This document shows positions 1 to 11,449 of a DNA stretch of 64,000 nucleotides, in pieces. The notes below the pieces were generated by a model. The model made no database searches, was not told the DNA's origin, and saw only the letters and a program-made list of their open reading frames with translations. Each line of letters begins with the position of its first letter. Within the stretch, counting starts at the first letter, position 1. This stretch comes from Oceanicola sp. 502str15 (GTDB lineage: Bacteria > Pseudomonadota > Alphaproteobacteria > Rhodobacterales > Rhodobacteraceae): NCBI RefSeq assembly GCF_024105635.1, contig NZ_WYDQ01000001.1:1302001-1366000 (forward strand), read 5' to 3'. Both the position numbers and the translations under genes were made by a program.

Positions 1-1
1 G

Positions 2-2101
<2,100 letters not shown>

Positions 2102-2123
2102 GATCGCCTTTAAAAACAATGCG

Positions 2124-2148
2124 AAAGCCGGGCCCCGTGCCCGGCTTT
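2124..2148 (+). terminator. Terminator hairpin after monomeric IDH
   Basis: Perfect 10-bp inverted repeat AAAGCCGGGC / GCCCGGCTTT with a 5-nt loop, starting 23 nt after the IDH stop codon. It sits between convergent genes (IDH and the methyltransferase), so it may serve both, although the T-tract is short on either side. Confidence 0.75.
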
Positions 2149-2162
2149 CCTGCGTTTGGGCC

Positions 2163-2984
2163 CTAGGTCGCCACTGCCGAGATCACCGCCGCCGGGATCG
2201 GCACGATCCACTCGGGGCCATTCCCATGGTGCGCCAGGACCTGCGCCACCACATCGGCGCGGATTGCCGCCCTCTGTGCCTCGGGCTGTGGGCGCAGCAA
2301 GGCCCCGCCTCGCGCTGTGCCCTCGCGGAAATAGTCGAAGGGTGTTCCGGGGTCGCGTGTTACCCAGCTCGACGCAACGATCTCGCAGGTGCAGCCCGAG
2401 AAGCCTGCCGCTTCCAGCGCCGGAAAGGCCCGCGCAGGGTCGGCGTAGTCATTTGCGCCCGGCCCGGGTGGAAGCTGCACCGAGGGGTCGCCGTGCCGTG
2501 CGATGGCACCGAAGACATATCCGAAAGCCCCCTCCACCTCGGGCCCGCACCAGACAGAGAAGGCAACCCGCCCGCCGCGGCGCAACACCCGCCGCGCCTC
2601 GTGCAGCACGCGGGGCGGGTCGGGGACATGGGGCATCCCGAAGCCGATCGTCACCCCGTCAAAGCTCCCGTCCGCGAAATCTGGGGCCATGGCATCGCCC
2701 TCGTGGAAGAGAGCGTCCGGAACGGCCGCGCGCGCCAGCTCCAGCATGGCGGGCGAGAAATCGAGGCCCGTCACCTCGGCCCCCGCGGCCACCAGCCCGG
2801 CCGACACATTGCCATGGCCGCAGCATAAGTCGAGCATCTTGGCGCCCGCCACGGCCCCTGCACCGGCCACCAGCCGGGGCACCACCATGTCTGCCGCGCG
2901 CGCAAAGTCCCGCGCGTAGGCCTGCGCCACATCGGCCCGGTCCCATTCGCGCTTTTCCAAGGTTGCAAAGTCTCTGGTGTCCAT
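2163..2984 (-). CDS. Class I SAM-dependent methyltransferase
   Basis: A 273-residue cytoplasmic methyltransferase of the UbiE/Methyltransf_11 kind. The SAM-binding motif I is visible as [15 protein letters not shown] (about residues 49-63), followed by an acidic motif II (GLDFSPAML) and a post-I region [17 protein letters not shown] chose the ATG at 2984 because GGGAGGGG sits about 8 nt upstream; a start 9 codons earlier is possible, and the much longer open frame beyond runs into the promoter of the divergent icd gene. The substrate cannot be read from sequence. It lies between the two isocitrate dehydrogenases, convergent with the first and divergent from the second. Confidence 0.85.
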   Translation of the reverse strand: MDTRDFATLEKREWDRADVAQAYARDFARAADMVVPRLVAGAGAVAGAKMLDLCCGHGNVSAGLVAAGAEVTGLDFSPAMLELARAAVPDALFHEGDAMAPDFADGSFDGVTIGFGMPHVPDPPRVLHEARRVLRRGGRVAFSVWCGPEVEGAFGYVFGAIARHGDPSVQLPPGPGANDYADPARAFPALEAAGFSGCTCEIVASSWVTRDPGTPFDYFREGTARGGALLRPQPEAQRAAIRADVVAQVLAHHGNGPEWIVPIPAAVISAVAT

Positions 2985-3141
2985 CAGCCGCCCCTCCCGG
3001 ATGGCATCCATGATGCCGCATGACTCAGGGGTAAGGCAAAGATCGCGGCGGCATAAACCGGATCTACATATCTCTGTGCTCTTTCTGCGCTGCCGCATGG
3101 CTGCTATAGGCAAGAGAAGCTGCAAAATCAGGAGCGTGCCC

Positions 3142-4350
3142 ATGTCGAAGATCAAAGTCGAAAACCCGATGGTCGAGATCGACGGCGACGAGATGACCCG
3201 GATCATCTGGGATTTCATCAAGAAGAAGCTGATCGAGCCCTATCTCGACATCGACCTGCTCTATTACGACCTCGGAATCGAGGTGCGCGACGAGACCAAC
3301 GACCAGATCACCATCGACGCCGCCGAGAAGATCAAGGAAGTTGGCGTTGGCGTGAAATGCGCCACCATCACGCCCGACGAGCAGCGGGTTGAGGAATTTG
3401 GCCTCAAGAAGATGTGGCGCAGCCCCAATGGCACGATCCGCAACATCCTTGGCGGCGTTGTCTTCCGCCAACCAATCATCTGCAAGAACGTGCCCCGCCT
3501 CGTGCCAGGCTGGACCTCGCCCATCGTGGTGGGCCGCCATGCCTTCGGCGATCAATACAAGGCGAGCGACTTCCACTTCCCGTCCGGCGGCAAGTTGACG
3601 ATGAAATGGGAAGGCAACAATGGCGAGGTGATCGAACGCGAGGTGTATGACGCGCCGGATGCGGGCGTTTACATGGGGATGTACAACCAGGACCCGTCGA
3701 TCCGCGATTTTGCCCGCGCCAGCTTCAACTACGGGCTCAACATCGGCTGGCCGGTGTATCTTTCGACCAAGAACACCATCCTCAAGGCCTATGACGGGCG
3801 CTTCAAGGATCTGTTTCAGGAGATCTACGACGCCGAGTTCAAGGAACAGTTCGAGGCCAAAGGGCTGTGGTACGAGCACCGGCTGATCGACGACATGGTG
3901 GCCTGCGCGCTGAAGTGGAACGGCAAGTTCGTCTGGGCCTGCAAGAACTACGATGGCGATGTGCAGTCCGACACCGTTGCGCAGGGCTTCGGCTCGCTAG
4001 GCATGATGACCTCGCAGCTGATGACCCCGGACGGCCAGATCGTGGAGGCCGAGGCGGCCCATGGCACGGTGACGCGGCATTATCGCCAGCATCAGGAGGG
4101 CAAGAGCACCTCGACCAACTCCATCGCCTCGATCTACGCCTGGACCGGCGGTTTGCGCCACCGCGCCAAGCTCGACAAGAACGAGGCGCTCAAGGGCTTT
4201 GCCGAGACATTGGAAAAGGTGATCGTGGACACGGTGGAAAGCGGCCACATGACCAAGGATCTCGCCCTTCTGGTCGGCCCCGATCAGGGCTGGCACACCA
4301 CCATCGGTTTCCTCGAAAAGATCGACGAGAACCTGCAAAAGGCGCTGTGA
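3142..4350 (+). CDS. icd: NADP-dependent isocitrate dehydrogenase, homodimeric (eukaryote-like) type
   Basis: A 402-residue enzyme converting isocitrate to 2-oxoglutarate with NADP. It belongs to the eukaryote-like dimeric subfamily: it opens with [19 protein letters not shown], has the isocitrate-binding region around [12 protein letters not shown] (about residues 94-105), and the [16 protein letters not shown] block near residue 310 that builds the NADP site. The ATG at 3142 has AGGAG 7 nt upstream; the in-frame upstream ATG at 2977 has no ribosome site and lies opposite the divergent methyltransferase. It shares no ancestry with the monomeric IDH at the window start although both catalyse the same reaction. 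Length and motifs are complete. Confidence 0.96.
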   Translation: MSKIKVENPMVEIDGDEMTRIIWDFIKKKLIEPYLDIDLLYYDLGIEVRDETNDQITIDAAEKIKEVGVGVKCATITPDEQRVEEFGLKKMWRSPNGTIRNILGGVVFRQPIICKNVPRLVPGWTSPIVVGRHAFGDQYKASDFHFPSGGKLTMKWEGNNGEVIEREVYDAPDAGVYMGMYNQDPSIRDFARASFNYGLNIGWPVYLSTKNTILKAYDGRFKDLFQEIYDAEFKEQFEAKGLWYEHRLIDDMVACALKWNGKFVWACKNYDGDVQSDTVAQGFGSLGMMTSQLMTPDGQIVEAEAAHGTVTRHYRQHQEGKSTSTNSIASIYAWTGGLRHRAKLDKNEALKGFAETLEKVIVDTVESGHMTKDLALLVGPDQGWHTTIGFLEKIDENLQKAL

Positions 4351-4373
4351 CCGCAGCCCTGATGCAAAGGGAA

Positions 4374-4398
4374 AAGGCCGGGGGATCGCCCCGGCCTT
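4374..4398. terminator. Bidirectional terminator hairpin between icd and SGNH-like gene
   Basis: Perfect 10-bp inverted repeat AAGGCCGGGG / CCCCGGCCTT with a 5-nt loop, lying in the 55-nt gap between two convergent stop codons. It is flanked by A on one side, giving U-rich RNA for the minus-strand transcript. Confidence 0.65.
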
Positions 4399-4405
4399 CG
4401 CCGCT

Positions 4406-5188
4406 TCAGCGCCCGAAGTAGGCGTTGACGGTGTCGCGGGCGACTTCCTGAAGGAAGGCCGCATCCTCGGCGCTCACCCGGCCGAAGTAGTCATATTCGT
4501 TGCCCACCGGATCGGCCCCGTAGAGCGTGGCATAGGCGGTGGCGGCGGCGAGGAAGGTGCCGAGCAGCGTGGGGTGGCTACCGTCGTAATCCTGCTGAAG
4601 CGCCATGTCGGGGCGGCGCTTGTAGGCCTCCTCGAAGGCCAGCGCGACAGGGATGACGATGGCATCAATCTCGTTGCCCGCCTCGGTGTAGAACCGCTCG
4701 TTGGCGCGGATGTTCTCCGGATCGGCGCTGTTGTGGGGCGCGACATAGGCGTGGGGCATGTAAAGCGCGATCTTGCCGCCACGGCCCTCGACCAGCTCCT
4801 TGGCCTTCACCACCGCATCCATGTAGCGCTTCTGGTTCTTTTCCGAGAGCGCCGCGTTGGAATGGCCCTGAAGCAGCACCAGCTCGAAGGGTTCATCGAC
4901 GCCGATCTGCCCCGGCCCTGTCAGCCAGTCGAGGTTGTGATGGTCCAGCCGCGCCCCGCCGATGGTCGCGGATTTATACTGCGGCTCCACCTCGGTGCCC
5001 GCCATGACCATGCGGCGCAGATGGTTGTGCAGGCTGTCGTTGTAATAGAGGTAGCTGTTGCCAACGAGCAGGACGCGGGCCGGATTTTCGGCCTGCGGCT
5101 GGGTAATTTCAGGGGCGACATCCTGCGCGGCAAGAGGTGTTGCAAGCACAGCGATAGCGGCCGCCCGAATGAGCGTTTTACGGAACAT
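4406..5188 (-). CDS. Exported SGNH/GDSL-like hydrolase
   Basis: A 260-residue protein with a clear Sec signal peptide (MFRKTLIRAAAIAVLATPLAAQ, cleavage after ALA/AAQ near residue 22), so probably periplasmic. The mature part has the SGNH-type block I serine in VLLVGNSYLYY, and the C-terminal Asp-x-x-His dyad in YDGSHPTLLG (about residue 207), pointing to an ester hydrolase of the DUF4886/SGNH superfamily. The start at 5188 is set by GGAGG 5-6 nt upstream; the long extension of the open frame beyond it lacks any protein-like character. It is a single gene, convergent with icd. The substrate is unknown; an acetyl- or other carbohydrate esterase is one option. Confidence 0.7.
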   Translation of the reverse strand: MFRKTLIRAAAIAVLATPLAAQDVAPEITQPQAENPARVLLVGNSYLYYNDSLHNHLRRMVMAGTEVEPQYKSATIGGARLDHHNLDWLTGPGQIGVDEPFELVLLQGHSNAALSEKNQKRYMDAVVKAKELVEGRGGKIALYMPHAYVAPHNSADPENIRANERFYTEAGNEIDAIVIPVALAFEEAYKRRPDMALQQDYDGSHPTLLGTFLAAATAYATLYGADPVGNEYDYFGRVSAEDAAFLQEVARDTVNAYFGR

Positions 5189-5489
5189 GGTGTCCTCCCA
5201 AGATTGAAGCCCCGGCCCTCCGGCGGAGCATGTGCAGTGACGGTATCGTGAGGTCATCCTTTCACAACGAAAAAGCATGATAAGAGCAGGCATCTTGCTA
5301 TTTATCTCACGTTTCCAATCACCTAACCGCCAAGACACCACCCCGCCGCCGTCTCCCTTGTGCGAAATTCCACACACCTCCGAGGCGTAACTGTGTGGCA
5401 ATGCGCACAGGCGGGGACTCGCCCCTGCCGGCCCGACGGGGTAAGGATTCGTCACTGCCAATGCAGCTCGCCCCCTCCATGGATCCCCG
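5189..5489. other. Intergenic region between divergent SGNH-like and SMR genes
   Basis: About 300 nt without a supportable gene. It must hold the promoters of both divergent genes. The right half (about 5395-5490) has several short GC hairpins (for example GGGG-ACTCG-CCCC near 5412). I compared these with guanidine riboswitch classes because an SMR gene follows, and found no convincing match. Nothing else is identified. Confidence 0.4.
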
Positions 5490-5825
5490 ATGCCCAAGAC
5501 CTATCTCTTCCTCGTGCTCGCCATTGTCGCCGAAACGGTGGGCACCGTCGCCTTGCCCGCCACCAAAGGCTTCACCCGCCTCGCCCCCGCCGTGCTGGTA
5601 GTCGTGGCCTATGCGGTGTCGTTCTACTTCCTGTCGCTGACGGTGAAGGTGATGCCGGTGGGCGTGGTCTATGCCATCTGGTCGGGCCTCGGGATCGTGT
5701 TGATCGCGATGATGGGCCTGCTGCTCTACAACCAGAAACTCGACCTGCCCGCCATAATCGGCCTCGGCCTCATCCTGTCGGGCGTTCTGGTGCTGCATCT
5801 TTTCTCATCGGCAACGCCGCACTGA
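5490..5825 (+). CDS. Small multidrug resistance (SMR) family transporter
   Basis: A 111-residue inner-membrane protein with four predicted helices, the normal SMR length. The essential proton/substrate-coupling glutamate of helix 1 is present in IVAETVGTVALP (residue 14), and the helix 3 signature AIWSGLGIVLIA is intact, as in Qac/EmrE-type multidrug exporters that act as antiparallel dimers and exchange cationic drugs for protons. The Gdx-type guanidinium exporters are the main alternative, and sequence inspection alone does not exclude them. No good ribosome site precedes the ATG. A YitT-family gene follows 78 nt downstream on the same strand. Confidence 0.88.
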   Translation: MPKTYLFLVLAIVAETVGTVALPATKGFTRLAPAVLVVVAYAVSFYFLSLTVKVMPVGVVYAIWSGLGIVLIAMMGLLLYNQKLDLPAIIGLGLILSGVLVLHLFSSATPH

Positions 5826-5903
5826 GAGGCAGCCGCACCGACGAGCCCGCCCTGCCCCTCCGGCATGGTTTGACCCCACACCCCTCTCTGGGCCAGATGC
5901 ACC

Positions 5904-6515
5904 ATGACCACGCCGAATGACTCGCCGCACTATTCGCTCCTTGAAGATGCCCAGGGCCTTCTCGTCGCCTCGGCGCAGGCGGCGCTTGGGGTGCACCTTC
6001 TGCGGGCGGCAGGGCTGATCTCCAGCGGCACGGCGGGCACCGCGCTGATCATCGCCTATCTCTCGGGCTGGTCCTTTGGCGTGGTGTTCTTTGTCATCAA
6101 CCTGCCGTTCTATGCCTTCGCCTGGCGCGCACGGGGGATGATCTTCTGCATCAAGTCGCTTGCCGCCGTCACCCTGCTTTCCATCATGGCCGAAGTGCTC
6201 AAACCACTGCTCCAGATCGCCCAGATCCACCCCGCCGCCGCTGCCGTGCTCTTCGGGGTGGCCGCGGGCGTGGGGCTGCTCGGCCTGTTCCGCCACTCCG
6301 CCTCGCTCGGGGGCGTGTCGATCATTGCGCTGATCCTGCAAGACAAATACGGCTTCCGCGCAGGATGGACCCAGCTCATCCATGATCTGGTCCTCTTCAC
6401 CGTCGCCGCCTTCGTCCTACCGCTCTCCGCCGTGCTCTGGTCGCTCCTCGGCGCGGTGATCCTCAACCTTGTCGTTGCGTTCAACCACCGCCGCGACTGG
6501 TATGTGGTCACATAG
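5904..6515 (+). CDS. YitT family membrane protein
   Basis: A 203-residue polytopic inner-membrane protein of the YitT (DUF161) family. The N-terminal half has the family-typical [19 protein letters not shown] loop (about residues 37-55) followed by a hydrophobic helix pair; a second related stretch ([16 protein letters not shown], about residue 135) repeats the pattern. Six hydrophobic segments are visible. YitT proteins have no settled biochemical role; a transport function is only inferred. It follows the SMR gene by 78 nt and could share its transcript. The C-terminal DUF2179 domain of longer Firmicute relatives is absent. Confidence 0.8.
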   Translation: MTTPNDSPHYSLLEDAQGLLVASAQAALGVHLLRAAGLISSGTAGTALIIAYLSGWSFGVVFFVINLPFYAFAWRARGMIFCIKSLAAVTLLSIMAEVLKPLLQIAQIHPAAAAVLFGVAAGVGLLGLFRHSASLGGVSIIALILQDKYGFRAGWTQLIHDLVLFTVAAFVLPLSAVLWSLLGAVILNLVVAFNHRRDWYVVT

Positions 6516-6574
6516 CCCCTAGCCTTTCGCCGCAGTGCAGGATATGCGCGGCCCGAACAGTCAAAGAGAGCCCC

Positions 6575-8395
<1,821 letters not shown>

Positions 8396-8402
8396 CACCC
8401 GT

Positions 8403-8445
8403 CCTCCGGATGGATATAGGGTGGGCAAAACCCACCATCCGGAGG
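8403..8445 (+). promoter_or_regulatory. Inverted repeat that occludes the ribosome site of the VOC gene
   Basis: A perfect 11-bp inverted repeat, CCTCCGGATGG at 8403-8413 and CCATCCGGAGG at 8435-8445. Its right arm contains the GGAGG ribosome site of the next gene. Inside it lies a second hairpin, GGTGGG-caaaa-CCCACC (8420-8436), which shares two bases with the outer stem, so the two structures compete. The inner part belongs to a dispersed repeat seen twice more in the window. It may also act as the typA 3' end. Confidence 0.5.
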
Positions 8446-8449
8446 TCAC

Positions 8450-9034
8450 ATGCTAAAGATCCAGACCCAGGGCGTGCATCACATCACGCTCACCGGCGCC
8501 GACCGGCAGACATCCATCGACTTCTGGGAGGGCGTGCTCGGCATGCCCTTCCTGTTCGAGCAGCCCAACCTCGACAATCCGGAAGAAAGCCACCTTTATT
8601 TCGATCCCGGTGACGGACGGTTGATCACCATCTTCACCGACGAGAGCCGCACTCCGAACCGGCGGCGCACCCCCACCGAGCCCGGCTGCGTGCACCACCT
8701 CGCCTTCATCGTCTCCAAGGTCGTCTGGAACCAGGCCCAATCCAGGATCGAAGCCCGCGGCATCGGGCATTCCGGCCCCAAAGACCGCGGCTTCATGGAT
8801 TCAATCTACTTCAAGGATCCGCTCGGTCTGCTGATCGAACTGGCCTGCTACAAGTTCGACCCGCCCGCCGGAAGCACCCATGCCGAAGTGCTGGCCGAAG
8901 CCCATAAACTTCGCGTCGCGGCGGGAGACAAGGCCATCGGCGATGTACATCTCGCAGATGCAATCGAAGCCCTTGTCGCGAGGAAATCCGGGTCATTGTC
9001 CAGCGACCGAAACCCCAAGAACCCTTACGCCTGA
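8450..9034 (+). CDS. VOC superfamily (glyoxalase/extradiol dioxygenase-fold) protein
   Basis: A 194-residue metal-binding protein of the vicinal-oxygen-chelate fold. The N-terminal module begins VHHITLTGADRQTSIDFW with the typical ligand histidine, and the second module has VHHLAFIVS (about residue 82) and a ligand-type glutamate in PLGLLIELACY. Both ligand-bearing strands are retained, so an enzyme rather than a binding-only protein is likely. The C-terminal 60 residues form a helical tail not required by the fold. The GGAGG ribosome site lies within the preceding inverted repeat. The substrate is not deducible; glyoxalase or ring-cleavage functions are both possible. Confidence 0.85.
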   Translation: MLKIQTQGVHHITLTGADRQTSIDFWEGVLGMPFLFEQPNLDNPEESHLYFDPGDGRLITIFTDESRTPNRRRTPTEPGCVHHLAFIVSKVVWNQAQSRIEARGIGHSGPKDRGFMDSIYFKDPLGLLIELACYKFDPPAGSTHAEVLAEAHKLRVAAGDKAIGDVHLADAIEALVARKSGSLSSDRNPKNPYA

Positions 9035-9039
9035 GGCGC

Positions 9040-9327
9040 CTACTCCGAGGTTTCAACCACCATCAGCTCGCGCTCGCTCGCGCCACGCGCGTGGTTGAGC
9101 GCCTCTTGATACTCCGGCGAATTGTAGCACTCCACCGCGGCTTCAACCGACGGGAAGCGCGCCACAACGTTGCGCGGCCGTTCCTTGCCCTCAAGCTGAA
9201 CGAACTTCCCGCCTCTTGCGATGAAGCTTCCGCCATGCTTCGCAATCGCCGGTCCGGCCAGCTCGGCGTATTTTCCGTAGGCGTCGGGGTCAGTGACAGT
9301 CACGTGGGCAATCCAGAGAGCGGGCAT
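9040..9327 (-). CDS. DUF1330 family protein
   Basis: A 95-residue single-domain protein of the DUF1330 family (ferredoxin-like dimeric alpha/beta-barrel fold). It begins MPALWIAHVTVTDPDAYGKY and carries the typical GGSFIARGG and YNSPEYQEAL segments. The family is found across proteobacteria without an established reaction. It is convergent with the VOC gene with only 5 nt between stop codons. AGGA lies about 7 nt before the ATG. No partner gene is co-transcribed. Confidence 0.88.
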   Translation of the reverse strand: MPALWIAHVTVTDPDAYGKYAELAGPAIAKHGGSFIARGGKFVQLEGKERPRNVVARFPSVEAAVECYNSPEYQEALNHARGASERELMVVETSE

Positions 9328-9471
9328 GGGGCGTCCTATTCAATAGTGGTCAGGCCGGAGAGGTCGTCCCGTTGGATTGCGGGCCATGACTCTCGGTTAC
9401 ATGCCTGATCTAGCTGCCCCGCGACCGGAATTGCAACTCGTCCCCTGCCCTGCGAGGCCCTGAAAAGAACA

Positions 9472-9495
9472 AAGGCGGCCATCAAGGGCCGCCTT
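9472..9495 (-). terminator. recA transcription terminator
   Basis: A 9-bp perfect stem AAGGCGGCC / GGCCGCCTT with a short loop about 30 nt after the recA stop codon. Read on the recA strand it is followed by a T-rich run (TTTGTTCTTTTC), the classical intrinsic-terminator arrangement. Confidence 0.85.
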
Positions 9496-9523
9496 CGAAA
9501 AATTCAGTCAGGAGCCGAGACCC

Positions 9524-10612
9524 TCAGGATTCGAACATCTCGTCATCATCACCACCGGCGCTGTCATCCTTGTCGGCCGCGTCAAACTCGAGCCCGTGCG
9601 ATGCCCGGATCTTGTCTTCGATCTCAAAGGCGATATCCGGGTTATCCTTCAGGAACTGCTTCGAATTCTCCCGGCCCTGGCCAATGCGCTCGTCGCCGTA
9701 GGAGAACCACGCACCGGACTTTTCCACCACGCCGGCTTTTACCCCGAGGTCCAGCAGCTCGCCGGTTTTCGAGATACCTTCGCCATACATGATATCGAAT
9801 TCCACCTGCTTGAACGGCGGGGCGACCTTGTTCTTCACGACTTTCACGCGGGTCGCGTTACCCACCACCTCGTCGCGGTCTTTGATCGAGCCGATGCGGC
9901 GGATATCGAGGCGCACCGAGCTGTAGAACTTCAGCGCGTTGCCGCCGGTGGTGGTTTCGGGCGAGCCGAACATGACGCCGATCTTCATCCGGATCTGGTT
10001 GATGAAGATGACCATGCAGTTGGAGCGGCTGATCGAGCCGGTCAGCTTGCGCATGGCCTGGCTCATCAGACGGGCGTGAACGCCGACGCTGGAATCGCCC
10101 ATGTCGCCTTCCAGCTCCGATTTCGGGGTGAGCGCGGCAACCGAGTCGACCACAACCATGCTCACGGCCCCGGAGCGCACCAGCGTATCGGTGATCTCAA
10201 GCGCTTGTTCGCCGGTGTCGGGCTGCGAAATCAGCAGCTCGTCGAGGTCGACACCCAGCTTGCGGGCGTATTGCGGGTCCAGCGCGTGTTCGGCGTCGAC
10301 AAAGGCACAAACGCCACCCTTCTTCTGCTCTTCGGCTACGCAATGCAGTGTCAGGGTGGTCTTGCCCGAGCTCTCCGGACCATAGATTTCTATGATCCGG
10401 CCCTTCGGCAGCCCGCCGATGCCAAGGGCAATGTCGAGCCCGAGGGAGCCCGTGGAAGTCGATTCGATGTCCGGCAACTGGTTTTCGCCGCCGAGCTTCA
10501 TGATCGAACCCTTGCCGAACTGCCGCTCAATCTGCGCCAGCGCGCTGTCGAGCGCCTTTTGCTTGTCGCCGTTAGGTGATTTGCCCATGTCCAGAAGTTT
10601 CGCTGTGCCCAT
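9524..10612 (-). CDS. recA: RecA recombinase
   Basis: A 362-residue DNA-dependent ATPase that drives strand exchange and stimulates LexA self-cleavage in the SOS response. Walker A is [10 protein letters not shown] (about residue 72), the Walker B region is VVDSVAAL, and the [17 protein letters not shown] and [20 protein letters not shown] blocks (L1/L2 loops) are intact; the acidic C-terminal tail [12 protein letters not shown] is normal. The ATG at 10612 gives the usual alphaproteobacterial N-terminus (short leader then [20 protein letters not shown]). An SOS box lies 51 nt upstream. The divergent neighbour is a sulfotransferase-like gene. Confidence 0.98.
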   Translation of the reverse strand: MGTAKLLDMGKSPNGDKQKALDSALAQIERQFGKGSIMKLGGENQLPDIESTSTGSLGLDIALGIGGLPKGRIIEIYGPESSGKTTLTLHCVAEEQKKGGVCAFVDAEHALDPQYARKLGVDLDELLISQPDTGEQALEITDTLVRSGAVSMVVVDSVAALTPKSELEGDMGDSSVGVHARLMSQAMRKLTGSISRSNCMVIFINQIRMKIGVMFGSPETTTGGNALKFYSSVRLDIRRIGSIKDRDEVVGNATRVKVVKNKVAPPFKQVEFDIMYGEGISKTGELLDLGVKAGVVEKSGAWFSYGDERIGQGRENSKQFLKDNPDIAFEIEDKIRASHGLEFDAADKDDSAGGDDDEMFES

Positions 10613-10662
10613 TATTCCCGTCCTTATTCCATATGCCGCGCGGGGCGGCAATGACTGCCGTT

Positions 10663-10677
10663 GTTCTCTTCTTGTTC
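10663..10677 (-). promoter_or_regulatory. SOS box (LexA operator) of recA
   Basis: On the plus strand the site reads GTTCTCTTCTTGTTC: two GTTC repeats separated by exactly 7 nt. This matches the alphaproteobacterial LexA site GTTC-N7-GTTC (GAAC-N7-GAAC on the other strand), which differs from the E. coli palindrome. It sits just downstream of the candidate -10 element, where LexA would cover the transcription start. Confidence 0.88.
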
Positions 10678-10682
10678 TCTGC

Positions 10683-10711
10683 TTTATGCGATCAAAACGA
10701 GAACAAAGCAA
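10683..10711 (-). promoter_or_regulatory. Candidate sigma-70 promoter of recA
   Basis: On the recA strand, TTGCTT (10706-10711) and CATAAA (10683-10688) are 17 nt apart, and the SOS box follows directly. Matches to consensus are moderate (3 of 6 and 4 of 6), so this is a positional inference supported by the operator placement. Confidence 0.45.
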
Positions 10712-10804
10712 GATGAATCTTCACCACCTCATCTTGGACTCCCCTTGGTTAATGAAGCGTGAACGGTTACGAAAAGCATCGCGGCGCAGCTAAAGAGGGA
10801 TTGG

Positions 10805-11422
10805 ATGCTGGTATTCTGGGACGCACGGCTTGTGCTTTTGGCTACGCCCAAGACGGGGACCCATGCGCTCGAATCCGCGCTCGGAAACGAGGCCGATATC
10901 GCCTTTCGGCATCCGCCATTCGTCAAGCACATGGGGTTTGCCTGGGTAAACCGCCTGATGCCCCGGATCGTCGGTGAAAAGGAGTGGCCGAGTTTTCGCA
11001 CAGTTGCCGTGATGCGCGAGCCGCTTGACTGGCTCGGAAGCTGGTATCGCTATCGCCGGCGCAACGATCTGGTAGGGCAGAACAACTCGACCCGCGACAT
11101 GGATTTTTCCACGTTCCTGAAAGGCTACCTGAAAGACTCTCAGCCCGCTTATTCCCGCTTGGGTCGCCAGTGGAAGTTCCTGCGCCGTGACGACGGGCGA
11201 GTCGGGATAGATTATCTCTTCCCTTATGAACGTTTCGACACGCTCGTGGACTTCCTCGAGAACCGGCTGGACCGCGAGATCAAGCTGGAGCAGGAGAACG
11301 TGTCGCCCGAAGCGCCATTGGAGGTCGACCCCGGGCTGGCCGCGCCCTTGGCGAAAGCGCTCGAGAAGGATTTTCGGCTTTACGACGCGCTGATCTCCGG
11401 CGGCGACTGGAAGAACATCTGA
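10805..11422 (+). CDS. Sulfotransferase-family-like protein
   Basis: A 205-residue protein with the two PAPS-binding signatures of sulfotransferases in order: a 5'-phosphosulfate loop LLATPKTGTHALESAL (about residues 11-26) and a 3'-phosphate element VMREPLDWLGSWYRYR (about residues 69-84). It is shorter than most sulfotransferases. Related alphaproteobacterial proteins are sometimes labelled gamma-glutamyl kinase, which the motifs here do not support. The substrate is unknown. GAGGG precedes the ATG at 10805. It is divergent from recA, with about 190 nt holding both promoters, and the SOS box lies nearer recA. Confidence 0.65.
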   Translation: MLVFWDARLVLLATPKTGTHALESALGNEADIAFRHPPFVKHMGFAWVNRLMPRIVGEKEWPSFRTVAVMREPLDWLGSWYRYRRRNDLVGQNNSTRDMDFSTFLKGYLKDSQPAYSRLGRQWKFLRRDDGRVGIDYLFPYERFDTLVDFLENRLDREIKLEQENVSPEAPLEVDPGLAAPLAKALEKDFRLYDALISGGDWKNI

Positions 11423-11449
11423 AACTCGTCCGATGTCGGTAACGGACTT

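Noticed and set aside
5395..5489. Possible guanidine riboswitch before the SMR gene
   Set aside because: Hairpins exist but lack the conserved ACGR loops of class II and the core motifs of classes I and III.
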